A stretch of DNA of 64,000 nt, from positions 1 to 64,000 of the forward strand of contig NZ_JACCKX010000004.1 in assembly GCF_013423955.1 (NCBI RefSeq), in the 5' to 3' direction. The notes under the pieces were generated by a model that had not been told where the DNA came from, made no database searches, and worked only from the letters and a program-made list of their open reading frames with translations. The DNA is from Ottowia beijingensis. Its GTDB lineage: Bacteria; Pseudomonadota; Gammaproteobacteria; Burkholderiales; Burkholderiaceae_C. Position numbers and translations under genes: made by a program. Shown in pieces: positions 1 through 10,800 of the stretch. Numbering within the stretch: the stretch's first letter is position 1; the number at the start of each line of letters is the position of its first letter.

Positions 1-280
1 CGTCGTCGATATCGGCCTCAATGGTGGCGTCCGACTGCAGCGTGGCGCAGCAGGCGAGGTCTTGCCGTCGTCGCGCTCCATCTCCAGCAGCGCAAAGGGG
101 TTGGCGGCACCGTGGTCCACCTCGCCGTCGGATACCTGCACCTTGCAGGTGCCGCACAGGCCGTGGCCGCAGGCGTGGGGAATGTAGATGCCCTGGCGCA
201 ACGCGGCGGTCGAGCAGGGTCTGGCCCTCTTCGACGTCGATCGTTGCGCCCAAGGGCTCGATGGTCAGTTGGTAGGTCAT
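1..280 (-). CDS. dmpP: Phenol hydroxylase P5 component, NADH-dependent ferredoxin reductase (partial)
   Basis: Last gene of the phenol hydroxylase operon, cut by the window edge, so only about the first 90 residues are present. The start MTYQLTIEPLGATIDVEEGQ matches the plant-type ferredoxin domain of DmpP/PhyF-type reductases. The 2Fe-2S ligand cluster CGHGLCGTC is readable once a one-base frameshift near position 212 is corrected. In the family this subunit passes electrons from NADH through FAD and 2Fe-2S to the di-iron hydroxylase. A second frameshift lies near position 60. Both are probably sequencing indels. Confidence 0.85.
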   Translation of the reverse strand, partial: MTYQLTIEPLGATIDVEEGQTLLDRRVAPGHLHSPRLRPRPVRHLQGAGIRRRGGPRCRQPLCAAGDGARRRQDLACCATLQSDATIEADIDD

Positions 281-331
281 GGCATGGACGCGGGGCCCGG
301 GGTAGCCCCGGGCTTCCTCACCGAATGGGAC

Positions 332-687
332 TTAGCTGCACGTACCCTGGATGCCGGTCAGGCCCGGGGTGCGAAAACGGATCGCGTCCTTGTGCTGAAG
401 GCCATTGGCCTGCAGCGACTTGGCCGGATCGGGCGTCCACGGCTGGCCGGACTTGAACCACTCGACCTGGGACCAGTCGATCTTGGCAAAGTCAGGGTGC
501 TCGCCGTACACGCCGGGCAGCACGCCCTGGGCCAGCGCGCCGAACAGGGTATCCGGCGGCAACGGCAGGCAGACCGGTGATGCAAACATCAGGTGATCCT
601 CCCAGCCGATGTAGAGCAGCGGTGCGGGAAGTTCTCGCGCCGGTCGCGGGCGGGAAAGTCGTAGGGTTTGACAGCAACGACGCTCAT
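332..687 (-). CDS. dmpO: Phenol hydroxylase P4 component
   Basis: Small subunit (about 118 residues) of the multicomponent phenol hydroxylase. DmpO/LapO proteins associate with the DmpL-DmpN oxygenase. The start MSVVAVKPYDFPARDRRENF is preceded by an AAGGAGA ribosome binding site, and the ATG overlaps the dmpN stop codon (ATGA). One base is missing near position 632. After it the frame gives PLLYIGWEDHLMFASP and ends in GLTGIQGTCS, which is typical of the family. A roughly 50-bp gap separates it from dmpP. Confidence 0.88.
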
Positions 688-2238
688 GCCTTGTCTCCTT
701 GAACAGCATCACCACGCCAGGCGGCAAAGTTCTTCTGGTCTTCCGAGCCTTCAAAGTCGAGGTTGTCGGCCCACCTTCAGGTCGTAGTAGTCCATCACGG
801 CAGCCATCGGGTCAAAGCCCTCCACCGTCGGGTCGGTGCCCTCGGGGAAGCAGTTGCCCTGGTAAATCTGGTGCACGGGCAGCCAGGCTTGCGAATATTT
901 CTCGGGCTCGTCGTCAAAAATTTCTTTGCAACCGTCGCTGCAGAAGTGGTACTTGTCGCCGTGGTAGTCGGACTCGCGGTAGCAGATCTTGGTCGGATCG
1001 CCGGGCTCGGTAAAGAACATGGGGACCTGGCAGATGGTGCACAGCATGGGCAGCGTCTTGTTGTAAACGCTTGCCCTGTTGCTGCTGCGCGTGGAAATGC
1101 TCGAAGCGCGGCCGGTAGTACTTGTCGAAGGTGTCGGGGTACTTTTCGCTCAGCCACTGCATCTCGTCTTCCTTGGGAATCCAGGTGTGGAAGGGCGCAG
1201 CAGCCGCATAGTTGTAGAAGGTATTCCAGGCCTGGTGGCTGATGTGGTCTTTGCCGGCGCACGCCTCCTTCCAGCCCTTGGGTTCGCGGATGCCATAGCG
1301 GGCCAGATCGCGGAACAGCGCGCCACCGTTTTCCTCGGCGTACATCTCCCAGGCCTCCTTCCAGCTCATCACGCGCTTGGGCAACATGTAGTCCTGCATC
1401 ATGGCCACGATGGTCAGCAGGCGGTAGCCGCGCCAGAGCCACTTGTCGATCCACTTCTGCACGATCGGCACGTTGGCCGGGTCCTGCTCGAGCATGAACT
1501 TGATGCACTCGATGCCCAGGGTCATGTGACGCGATTCGTCGGACTGGGCCGAGAAGCCAAACGTCACGGTGCTCATGTCGCCGTTGTGGGCGGCGCCGGA
1601 CATGAAGGGCACGAACACCAGGTTGGTCAGCACGTACTCGAACGAGAAGCTCACGGCGGTGAGAACTCGAACGGCCCTGCGGTGGAGGCGTCTTCAAAAA
1701 ACGACTTGGGCACGGACAGGTACCACACACGGTCAAACATGTGGGGTGCCTGGTGCAGGCCATTGAAATACTTGTTGTAGTGCGACAGGGCGTGGGTTTC
1801 GGTCTGGCAGTGGCGCAGCTCGTCAATGGACTGCATCTGCGCGGCAACGCGGGCACCGGCACCGGTGAAGTGGCGGCCCACATGGGCAAAGCCGCGGTGC
1901 GCGAGGTACTCTATCGGGGTCACGGCCTGGAAGAAGATCTTGATCGCATTCACATAGCGCGCATCCGAAATACCCAGCTGGCCATTGTTCTGCGCAAAGG
2001 CCTCGATCACGGCATAGAGCTTCTTTTCCTTCTCGCCCTGGTATTTCCAGTAGGCGTCCATGGTCAGGCGAAACGGGTCTTCCCATTTATCCCAGTCGTG
2101 GATCTTGATGCCTTCGTATTTGTCGAACGGGAACACCTTGTCCATCGGTTGGTAGGTAGTGTCCCAGGCCAGATCGCGCGTCATGGCGATGTGGCGTTCT
2201 TTCAGGCCGAGCTTCTTTTTGGTAACGGGTGCGTCCAT
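684..2238 (-). CDS. dmpN: Phenol hydroxylase P3 component, large di-iron oxygenase subunit
   Basis: Catalytic alpha subunit that ortho-hydroxylates phenol to catechol with O2. Both di-iron ExxH motifs are visible: DELRH at about residues 139-143 and DESRH about 100 residues later. KWEDPFRLTMDAYWKYQ and LSEKYPDTFDKYYRPRFE are also diagnostic of DmpN/TomA3/PoxD. The CxxC-rich C-terminal part (LCTICQVPMFF, FCSDGCKEIF) is present. Corrected length is about 515 residues, normal for the family. Three single-base losses, near 1661, 1070 and 772, split the frame; each restores the family sequence when corrected. The chosen start is MDAPVTKKKLGLK, behind a GGAGATAA ribosome binding site. Confidence 0.93.
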
Positions 2239-2287
2239 GGTGTTATCTCCTGGTGGTTGCGGCAATAAATCGGGGGTGGCGGCTGCT

Positions 2288-2568
2288 TTAGCGCAGCCAG
2301 CTCAACGACAACTCGTCGTCGTCTTCATTGATGTAGCCTGAGATCGTGACCAGATTGACGTGAATCTGTTGCAGGTCAAAACGCTGGCCGGTTTGCTCTT
2401 CGATGCTCTCGCGGCGCACTACCAAGCGGCCGGGGCGTCGATCTTGACCAAACCGGGCGAATGCACGGCAGTGGCTTCGGGGTTGTCGGCCAAGATGGCA
2501 TCGACAATCGGGCGCGATTCTTCGTTGTCTTGGAAGGCAATGAAAACTTTAGAAACGGGTTCGGTCAT
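2288..2568 (-). CDS. dmpM: Phenol hydroxylase P2 component, activator/coupling protein
   Basis: Cofactor-free regulatory protein of about 90 residues (MmoB/DmpM family) that binds the hydroxylase and couples NADH use to substrate oxidation. The start MTEPVSKVFIAFQDNEESRP and the end GYINEDDDELSLSWLR match the family. A single G is missing in the run near 2434, which would otherwise stop translation about 50 codons in. It sits between dmpL (12-bp gap) and dmpN, the conserved order of the operon. Confidence 0.88.
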
Positions 2569-2579
2569 CACAAACTTTC

Positions 2580-3570
2580 TCAGAGGGTTAGACCGGCCTT
2601 GCGGGCGCGGGTGTTGAGGGTTTCGCGCACGGCCAGCAGGGCTTCGGCACCGGCAGCGCCCAAGGCCATCTCTGCCACCGGCGCCAGCGCGGCCTGCGCA
2701 CTGTCGGCATAGGTCTTGAACCAGCCGGTAATCAGCGCGCGGTTGTCGTCCGATGCGGCGGCGGCCACTTTGATGACCGCGTCCACCCAGCGTGCGCTCT
2801 CGTCATGCCATTCGGGCATGAAGGCCGTGAGCATGGCCACCGCCGTACCGCCCTGCACCGCAAGGTGGTCGTCCACGAAATGCGTGTAGATCAGCGGGTA
2901 CAGCAGACCGTCGAGCGCCAGGTTCTGCGCCACAAACAGCTCGAACGGGTCGTTGACGACCAGCGTGTCCTCCACCAGCTTGCGCAGTCCTGCCAGCGCG
3001 GGTCCTGCAGCCAGTCGTTCTTGCCGGCTTCCAGTGCGCCGGGCTCCCCAGCGCCAGGCCCAGGCGGGTCAGGTACTGGGCCACGCCTAGCTGGTCCATG
3101 GCGTGCATCATGGCCGGGGCGGTAAAGGCCGTTCCATAGCCGCGTGCACACACCTGGCAATTGTTCATGTTGGCGCCCCAGGCCGCGTGGCGCAGCGGCA
3201 TGAGCACCTCGCAGGCTGCGGCGCGCTGCGCGTCGGGAATCTTGTCGATCAGGCCGCGCGACTCGACAAACTGGTAGTTGGCCTCCATCGCCTCTTGCTG
3301 GCGCGCACGCGCCATGGTCCAGTTGGCGTAGTAATACTGGCGCGGGTCGCGCAGGGCATCCCAGTCAGCCAGTTTGACGGCCGTGCGGCCAGCATCAAAC
3401 AGCTCGAATTCGGGCTCCCAGGTCGGGCGGTAATGGAAGTTCGCGGCGTTCTGAATGCCCAGCGTGGCTTCAAGGTAGCGCGACGCGGGCTTGTCGCCCG
3501 TGTAGGCCGCCACGCGGGCGAAGGTGTTGCGCAGCGGCTGAATTTCGCGCGCCTGCAAGTCGATGTTCAT
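2580..3570 (-). CDS. dmpL: Phenol hydroxylase P1 component, beta subunit
   Basis: Beta subunit of the hydroxylase heterodimer (about 330 residues, normal length). It has the ferritin-like fold without di-iron ligands and supports DmpN structurally. It opens MNIDLQAREIQPLRNTFARV and contains NFHYRPTWEPEFELFD, both characteristic. Frameshifts near 3055 and 2990 interrupt the frame between GVAQYLTRLGLALG and VEDTLVVNDPFELFV. The ATG follows a GGAGATAAG ribosome binding site. An uncorrected frame appears fused to dmpK upstream; this is an artefact of a dmpK frameshift. Confidence 0.9.
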
Positions 3571-3607
3571 GGGGCTTATCTCCTGGTCGTGGTTGTTGGG
3601 GCAGGGC

Positions 3608-3825
3608 TCAGTCATCCAGGTGGCGCACGCGGTGCGCCGCGCAAAGGCATCGAATGCCGGTTCAGGGAGCATCAGCTCCACCGACAGCTCGGGCCATCCG
3701 ATCGAGAAAGCAAACTCGACAAAGCCGTTGTCGCGGCGGCCCAGCACGCGCACAAACCGCTGCGACAGATCGCAGACGGGTTGCGGGGTGGCAGATGCGT
3801 CGGTGGCAATGGCGGTGTGGGTCAT
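3608..3825 (-). CDS. dmpK: Phenol hydroxylase P0 component, assembly factor
   Basis: First gene of the operon, about 72 residues. DmpK is needed for assembly of active hydroxylase (proposed role in iron insertion) but is not part of the turnover complex. It starts MTHTAIATDASATPQPVCDL and contains RFVRVLGRRDNGFVEFAFSI. A missing base near 3645 hides the natural end HRVRHLDD, whose TGA lies at 3608-3610. The ATG has an AAGGAGACCGTC leader and lies about 25 bp downstream of the predicted sigma-54 transcription start. Confidence 0.85.
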
Positions 3826-3859
3826 GACGGTCTCCTTTTCGGTTTTGCGCCATCTGTTT

Positions 3860-3876
3860 TGCACGGGCCATGCCAA
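3860..3876 (-). promoter_or_regulatory. Sigma-54 (-24/-12) promoter of the phenol hydroxylase operon
   Basis: On the minus strand the sequence reads TTGGCATGGCCCGTGCA. GG and GC are separated by exactly 10 bases, as required for RpoN promoters (consensus TGGCAC-N5-TTGCA). It lies 35 bp upstream of the dmpK ATG and points into the operon. The divergent gene encodes a sigma-54 activator, which is the standard Po promoter arrangement of dmp/mop/aph systems. Confidence 0.85.
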
Positions 3877-3897
3877 TGCTGGCGTTTTGCGCGCAAA

Positions 3898-3905
3898 TAT
3901 CGATA
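3898..3905. promoter_or_regulatory. TATCGATA palindrome upstream of the sigma-54 promoter (possible operator)
   Basis: An AT-rich palindrome TATCGATA, in the context AAATATCGATAAAT, about 25 bp upstream of the -24 element of the dmp promoter. The same octamer recurs at 4106-4113 and in the divergent promoters of the mobile passenger. In DNA this GC-rich it is unlikely to be background. The binding protein is unknown; the adjacent GntR regulator is one candidate. Confidence 0.35.
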
Positions 3906-4105
3906 AATCCAGGGTTAATCCTAGCAAATCGCGTCAAAGAGGCCCGCCCGCAGGTTGGTAGCCGCCGGCTGCGGCACCGCGGACAGCCCGGAGCCGCGAT
4001 TGCTGCACAGCAGCATGATGTTTTGATGAGACCCAGGGGTCAGCCAGTTCATGAAATGATGAAAAACCTCCCCGGGTCGATCCCGATGGACGACCACCCG
4101 CTGTT

Positions 4106-4113
4106 TATCGATA
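4106..4113. promoter_or_regulatory. TATCGATA palindrome just upstream of the activator gene (possible operator)
   Basis: Second TATCGATA in the dmpK-activator intergenic region, in the context GTTTATCGATACTTT, ending 7 bp before the ATG of the sigma-54 activator. Its position would suit repression of the activator gene. This is inference from motif recurrence only. Confidence 0.35.
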
Positions 4114-4120
4114 CTTTTTC

Positions 4121-5806
<1,686 letters not shown>

Positions 5807-5830
5807 GGCGCACACCAGCCCCGCATTGCC

Positions 5831-6620
5831 ATGGCCAAACGCAGCTTTCACCCTTTGATTGCGCTGGCTGGCGGCCACGCCGCCGCCGATGCCAGCCTGC
5901 ACGGCGCACCCTCGCGCACGCTGATCGAGCAAACCTACGCCACGCTGCGCAGCGACATCGTCGAGGGCCGCCTTGCGCCCGGCAGCAAGCTGCGCATCGA
6001 GCACCTGCGCACCCAGTACGAGGTGGGCGCGGGCACGCTGCGCGAGGCGCTCACGCGGCTGGTGAGCGACGCGCTGGTGACCGTGGAGGGGCAGCGCGGC
6101 TTTCGCGTGGCGCCCATCGCGCTGCAAGAGCTGGAAGACATCACCACGCTGCGCGTGCACATCGAGACCGACGCGCTGCGCCAGTCCATTCGCGCCGGTG
6201 ATGCACAGTGGCGCGAAGCGCTTGCCGAGGCCTATGCGGCCATCTCGGCCGAAGAGCAGCCCATCGCGCCGCACCGCCGCCGCCAGTGGGAGCTGCTGAA
6301 CGTGCGCTTTCATGAGGCGCTGCTGGCGGGCCACACCTCGCCCTGGACGGTGCGGGTGTTGCGCCTGCTGTCGCGCCACAGCGAGCGCTACCGCTTCTGC
6401 GCCATGGGCCTGCCGGGTGGTGTGCGCGATGTGCACGCCGAGCACACCGAAATCTTCGCGCTGGCCATGTCAGGCCAGGACGCCCGCGCCGCGCTGGCGC
6501 TGGAGGCACATCCGCGCCACGCCCGATTTGCTGATCCGCGCCCTGCGCGAAGGCCGCGCCTTTTGCCGGGCTGCGCACCGCCGCAGCTTCAAGCCAAATC
6601 AGCCACCAGCGCTTGACTGA
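5831..6620 (+). CDS. GntR-family (FadR/FCD subfamily) transcriptional regulator
   Basis: An N-terminal winged HTH (SRTLIEQTYATLRSDIVEGRL, then LREALTRLVSDALV) is followed by an all-helical FCD ligand domain of about 150 residues with His-rich positions (FHEALL, RHSERYR, HAEHTEIF). It starts 25 bp after the sigma-54 activator. The aph cluster of Comamonas testosteroni has a GntR repressor (AphS) next to the NtrC-type activator (AphR), so a repressor role in phenol metabolism is plausible. A frameshift near 6505 changes the last 35 codons; the corrected frame continues LLIRALREGRAF. The 3' end runs into a dispersed palindromic repeat, which encodes the last residues. Confidence 0.8.
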
Positions 6621-6651
6621 CAAGCGCCAACAGCTATCAATAAAGAAGCAA
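6588..6651. repeat. Dispersed palindromic repeat (about 60 bp), copy 1
   Basis: Starts TTCAAGCCAAATCAGCC, has an imperfect dyad around AGCGCTTG...CAAGCGC, and ends CAGCTATCAATAAAGAAGC. The same family recurs at least a dozen times in the window in both orientations. This copy overlaps the 3' end of the GntR gene and lies between convergent genes, where it may act as a bidirectional terminator. Confidence 0.8.
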
Positions 6652-6652
6652 A

Positions 6653-7541
6653 TCAACCACCCCGCGCCGCCTGGTACAGCCCCTGCACCTTGGGCACGTT
6701 GCCCTCCAGCTCGCGGATGCGGTCTGGCCCCGAGGGGTGGGTGGACAAGAACGCGACGCCGTTGTTGCCCGTGGCCGCGCCCATCTTGCGCCACAGGCTG
6801 ACGGCGGCCTGCGGGTTGTAGGCGGCGCGGGCGGCCAGCTCCAGGCCGACCAGGTCGGCCTCGGTCTCGTCGGAGCGGCTGAACTTGAGCGTGAGCAGCT
6901 GCGTGCCCAGGTTGGCCGCCACGTTGCCCAGCTCGCCCAGGCCCAGCAGCTGCGCGCCCAGCGACAGGCCAATGCTGGTGGCCTGGCTTTTGGCCACGCG
7001 CGAGCGGGCGTGCTCGCGCAGCGCGTGGGCCATTTCGTGGCCCATGATCATGGCGGCCTCGTCGCCGGTCAGCGAGCTGGTCCAGGATGCCCGTGTAGAA
7101 CGCAATCTTGCCGCCCGGCATGCAAAAGGCGTTGATCTGGCGGCTAGCGATCAGGTTGATCTCCCAGCGCCACTGGGCCGCGCGGCTGTTCCACTGCGCG
7201 GCGTGGGGAATGAGGCGGCGGGCAATACCGCGCAGCGCCACCAGCTGCGGGTGGTTGTCCGGCGCCAGTGCGCGTTTGGCCTTGGCCTGCGCCAGCAGCT
7301 GGTTGTATTGCTGCACGGCGGATTCTTCCAGCGTCTCGGCGGGCACCAGCATGCGCATGCCCGATGCGCTGCCCACATCCACCTGCGCCGCCGCCGGCAG
7401 CGCCGCCGCCCCAGCCGCCGCCAGCACAAAGGCGCGGCGCGCCTGCCAGATTCCGCCGGACTGATCACCGCGCGCGACGCAGCACAGGCAGCCCGGCCAG
7501 GCGGACAACGAGGACAAGGGGTTGGGGGTGCGGATGGTCAT
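6653..7541 (-). CDS. M48-family zinc metallopeptidase, exported
   Basis: Periplasmic protease of the M48C (Oma1/BepA-like) type. The N-terminal region contains a hydrophobic export segment (AFVLAAAGAAALPAAAQ). The zinc motif HEMAH and the third ligand in SDETEADLVGLELAARAAY are visible, as is the terminal STHPSGPDRIREL motif of the family. Corrected length is about 296 residues. A one-base loss near 7080 splits the frame between FYTGILDQL and LTGDEAAMIMGHEMAH. The start ATG at 7541 is tentative because the region before the signal segment is unusually long. Family members act in outer-membrane protein quality control; the substrate here is unknown. Confidence 0.82.
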
Positions 7542-7669
7542 GGGCGCGAGTCTAGGACAGACTGCACCCCGCCAATGCTGGCCGGCGGGTGTCATGGCGT
7601 CCTGCGCTGCGCGCTGCGCGCTGCGGTGCGGATAATCCCGCGATTGCACCCATCCCCCGCCCTTGCCCA

Positions 7670-8345
7670 TGCCTGCCGAAACCGCCACCAACGCTCCCCC
7701 TGCTGCCGCTGCCCCCTCGCCGCTCCTGGCGCCAGGCCTGGCTTGTCTATCTGGAGCCCGCCAGCCTGCGCATGCTGGCCCTGGGCTTTGCGGCGGGGCT
7801 GCCGCTGTTGCTGGTGCTGGGCACGCTGTCTTTCAGGCTGCGCGAGGCGGGCATCGACCGCACCACCATCGGCTACCTGTCGTGGGTGGGGCTGGCCTAT
7901 GCGTTCAAGTGGGTCTGGTCGCCGCTGGTGGACCGCCTGCCGCTGCCATTGCTCACACGCTGGCTGGGCCGGCGGCGCAGCTGGCTGCTGCTGGCGCAGG
8001 CGCTGGTGATGACCGGCCTGGTCGGCATGGCGCTGGCCGACCCGCGCGACGCCCTGGGGCCCATAGTGTGGTGCGCGCTGCTGGTGGCCTTTGGCTCTGC
8101 CACGCAGGACATTGCGCTGGACGCCTTCCGCATCGAATCCGCCGACGCCGACCACCAGGCCGCCCTGGCCGCCACCTACCAGACGGGCTACCGCCTGGCC
8201 ATGATCTGGGCCGGCGCGGGCGTGCTGTGGGTGGCCGCGCGCGCTGAAGTGGCCGGCCTGGCGGGCTACCAGGCCGGCGCCTGGACCACGGCCTACTTGG
8301 TGATGGCGGCATCCATGCTGCTGGGCGTGGTGACGGTACTGCTGT
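7670..8345 (+). pseudogene. ampG: AmpG-family muropeptide MFS permease, 3'-truncated by IS91 insertion
   Basis: Codes for the N-terminal half of an AmpG-like permease. Hydrophobic helices run from SLRMLALGFAAGLPLLLVLG onward, with the hallmark loop QDIALDAFRIE and the TYQTGYRLAMI segment. AmpG imports anhydromuropeptides for cell-wall recycling. The frame runs into the IS91 end at 8346 after about 225 codons (family about 420 or more), so the C-terminal helices are gone. An extra C near 7722 separates the ATG at 7670 (MPAETATNAPPAAAAP) from the main frame. It is convergent with the DUF72 gene at 25549, which is truncated by the other end of the mobile block. Confidence 0.82.
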
Positions 8346-10097
8346 ACGGATAGGAAATTCAACCGCATGAGGCCAAGTATGGCACGAGTTTTGGGCCTCG
8401 AAACACGTTCGGCCAAGGAAGGTTGAGCGCTCGCTTGCCGCTCAATGGCAAGAGCTTGGGAGGCAGTATGCATTTGGGCCTGGCGCGCGCGCAGCTGCTT
8501 CCCGCAGCGATGGATACCGCCGCTTCACTGGGTCACCAATTGACGCGCTGGTCTACCTCGTCGGGTTGAGCTGCCAGATCCCAATCCGGCTCGCCTTGCG
8601 CACCATCATCCACCGGCGCGTCGCAGCCCTCCCACAGCGGTGGCCCGCGTGCCGGGGTGATGTGCGGGGGCAGACTCCACCCCGATGTGGTTCAGGATGT
8701 GGCGGATTTCGGCGCTGTGCGTGATGAAGGCAATGATGCGCATTTGCCCCCGCAGTTCGGACACAGCAGTGGGAAGACCTCGTAGATGCGGGCAATCAGC
8801 ACCGCCCATAGGTAGTGCGCTGGGCGTTTGGGAGGTGCTGCAGGTTCTGGTGTGGGTGTGGCCGCGTTGCCCGGCGCCGCCACCCCAGGTACGCCCACGC
8901 CCGCGCCAGATTGTGCAGTCTCGACCGTGGCTGGTTGCGCCGCAGCAGGCTGAGCCAGCGCCGTTACCGCCGCTCTCAGCGGCGAGTTTGGTGCCAGCAC
9001 ACCAAAGTAGCGGTGCCGGTGGGTGCGTGGCGGTGGCACCAGCGCGGCAATGCGGTCGATGAGCTCCAGCGGTGTGAGGTGCAGCTCATCTGCCTTGGCA
9101 CCACGCTTGTCACTGGTGGGCTCGCTGCGCTGTTTGGCACAGCGGTACACCAGTTTGCTTCCCTCTTTGCGTAGGCGCTCCATGGAAAACGGTGGACGCG
9201 CGCAATAGCGCAGCAGCCGCTCCAGCGCAGCGCGGTCGTGGGCTTCGATGCAGACACCGGCGTCCACCGAGAAGCCGCTGTGTTTGTAGCCCAGCATGTC
9301 TTTGGCGTCACAGTTCTCCAGCAGGCCCCGAGCAACGAAGGCGCGCAGGATGCGTTTTTGCAGTGTGGTCTGCACTGGGGCCACGGTAGCCGCATCGATG
9401 CCGGTGGCCGCGTGAAAGATGACACCCGGCGATGAGATTCGAGGGTCGCATCAGCATCGCCCTCGCCCTCCACTTCCTCAAACACCCCGTCCACCACACA
9501 AACGTGGAAGTGGACGTGTTCATTGAGGCTGGAGCCGAATCGGTGAATGAAGGCGATGGCACCGATGTGCAGGCCTGCCTTGTCCATATGGGCCGCACCG
9601 GGGCTGTGGGTCTGCAGAGTTTGTGCGATCACCCGCAGAAAGATGCGCAGCACCATGCTCAGCACCGCTCCGTCGCGCTGCATGAAGTACCGAAGCCGCT
9701 TGGGAACCGACAGCACCCACTGGCGCACCGGCAGGCGGGGAGACGTGGTCGTTCAGGTGCGCTGCTGTCTCCACCATGCGCCGGGTGGTGCACGAGGGCA
9801 GACTCCCCGGCCTTTGCAGGAGAAGGCTACAAAGTAGTCGTGCCCACAGTCGCCGCAGCGAGCGCGGGCAAAGCCATGGGCAAAGATGCCGCACTCAAGA
9901 TACTTGGCAAACGCTTTGCGCACGAAGGGCTTGGGGGTGTGGTGGTCGCCCTGGCCGTCGAACTGACCCGCGCTGGCCAGCTCTAGCCAGGTCTCGTAGT
10001 GCTCGGCTACCGTTTGGTAGAGCAGCGTGCGTTCGGGGTGGCGTGGGTTGTAGAGCTTGGGCTTGGAAGTGGCTGACATGAATACTGTACAAATGCA
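8346..10097 (-). mobile_element. IS91-family element, copy 1
   Basis: Rolling-circle (HUH) insertion element with one transposase gene on the minus strand. The left edge (the tnpA 3' side, expected oriIS end) carries a sub-terminal dyad, GAGGCC at 8369-8374 and GGCCTC at 8394-8399, and a second dyad CTTGCC/GGCAAG at 8434-8452. The right edge of sequence shared by all three copies is only 18 bp upstream of the tnpA ATG, short for a native terIS end. No terminal inverted repeats or target duplication are seen, as expected for this family. Confidence 0.88.
8533..10079 (-). CDS. tnpA: IS91-family transposase, copy 1 (frameshifted, divergent 3' part)
   Basis: HUH transposase of about 510 residues. 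It has an N-terminal zinc-binding motif (CGDCGHDY...CKGRGVCP), the HUH region LNEHVHFHVCVVDG, and a C-terminal CPNCGGQMRIIAFITH segment. It starts MSATSKPKLYNPRHPERTLL. Frame breaks occur near 9790, 9735, 9440, 9355 and 8755. Most are absent or placed differently in the other two copies, so they are probably read errors. Unlike copies 2 and 3, about 8655-8945 carries many base substitutions. Confidence 0.87.
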
Positions 10098-10233
10098 AGG
10101 GGTATCTATTTAGCTCCAGTAGCGCCGATGACGCAGTGTCGATGCGCCTGGCCGGGTGGCCGTGTAGGCCAGCTTGGATCCCTGGCGTGATCCGCCGCCC
10201 GGCCCTGCCGTGGTCGGCGGCGGCGTGCCGGGG

Positions 10234-10585
10234 TCAGCGGTAGCGACCGTCGTACGGATAGCGGTCGTACTGGTTCGCCACGCCGTCGCCGTCGTCGTCG
10301 AAGACCGGCGCGACGGCGACCGTGGACGACGACGTCGGCATAGGGCGCGGGCCCCTGCGCCAGCGGAATGTGGCGGCCGGCCGGGTCCACCTGGTAGCGC
10401 GTGCCGTTGGCGTCGGTGTACACGGTGCCCACGGGGAAGGCGGGCCGGTCGGGCGGCGTCGGGTCGTACGGGACGCCGAAGATCTGCGACAGCGTCTTTC
10501 CCACGCCATCGATCAGGTCGGCGTGCGCGAAGCCGCCGAACGCCATCGCGCTGGCGGCGACGGCAGACAAGATGAACTTCTTCAT
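10234..10585 (-). CDS. Small secreted protein of unknown function, passenger copy 1
   Basis: A signal peptide (MKKFILSAVAASAMAFGGFAHA) precedes a mature part of about 95 residues with a Pro-rich middle and an Asp-rich tail, DDDGDGVANQYDRYPYD. The tail resembles a single thrombospondin-type-3/calcium-binding loop. This copy has lost bases near 10325 compared with copy 2, which reads through cleanly. It is separated by a terminator from the upstream operon on the same strand. No function can be assigned. Confidence 0.7.
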
Positions 10586-10753
10586 GAGCTGCTCCTGCGG
10601 ATCCATTTCCGCTCTGGATCCATTGCACTGCAGCGCGCCGGGTGCGCAGCCGGTGCATGCAGCGGCGACCTGTGCGCCGCTTCCTGCGCGGCCGTAGGTG
10701 ATGCCGGCTGTGCGGCGGCCTTCGGCGCCGCGGCAAGCCCGAGCGAAACAAAA

Positions 10754-10780
10754 GGGCTCCCACGCGGGAGCCCTCAGCCT
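10754..10780 (-). terminator. Rho-independent terminator after the Bug/FAH/FMN-reductase operon, copy 1
   Basis: Perfect 8-bp stem GGGCTCCC/GGGAGCCC (10754-10761 and 10766-10773) with a 4-base loop. On the minus strand it is followed by TTTTGTTTCG. It lies about 25 bp beyond the stop of the Bug-type gene. Confidence 0.85.
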
Positions 10781-10800
10781 CGATCAGCGATCGCTGCCGG

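Noticed and set aside
1-3825. Phenol hydroxylase operon as a decayed pseudogene cluster
   Set aside because: All frameshifts are single-base, lie mostly in G/C runs, and restore perfect family sequence when corrected. The same error pattern affects essential genes.
2803-3927. Apparent dmpK-dmpL fusion frame
   Set aside because: Caused by a lost base in dmpK near 3645. The other frame gives the natural dmpK ending HRVRHLDD and stop, and dmpL has its own ribosome binding site and ATG.
3970-4080. Upstream activating sequences for the DmpR-type protein
   Set aside because: TTCATGAAATGATGAA near 4048-4063 is weakly dyad-like, but the match to known DmpR/XylR sites is too poor to annotate.
8349-8473. 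Small minus-strand frame MHTASQALAIERQASAQPSL at each IS91 left end
   Set aside because: It lies in the oriIS-side non-coding end of the element, crosses the element border, and has no independent support.
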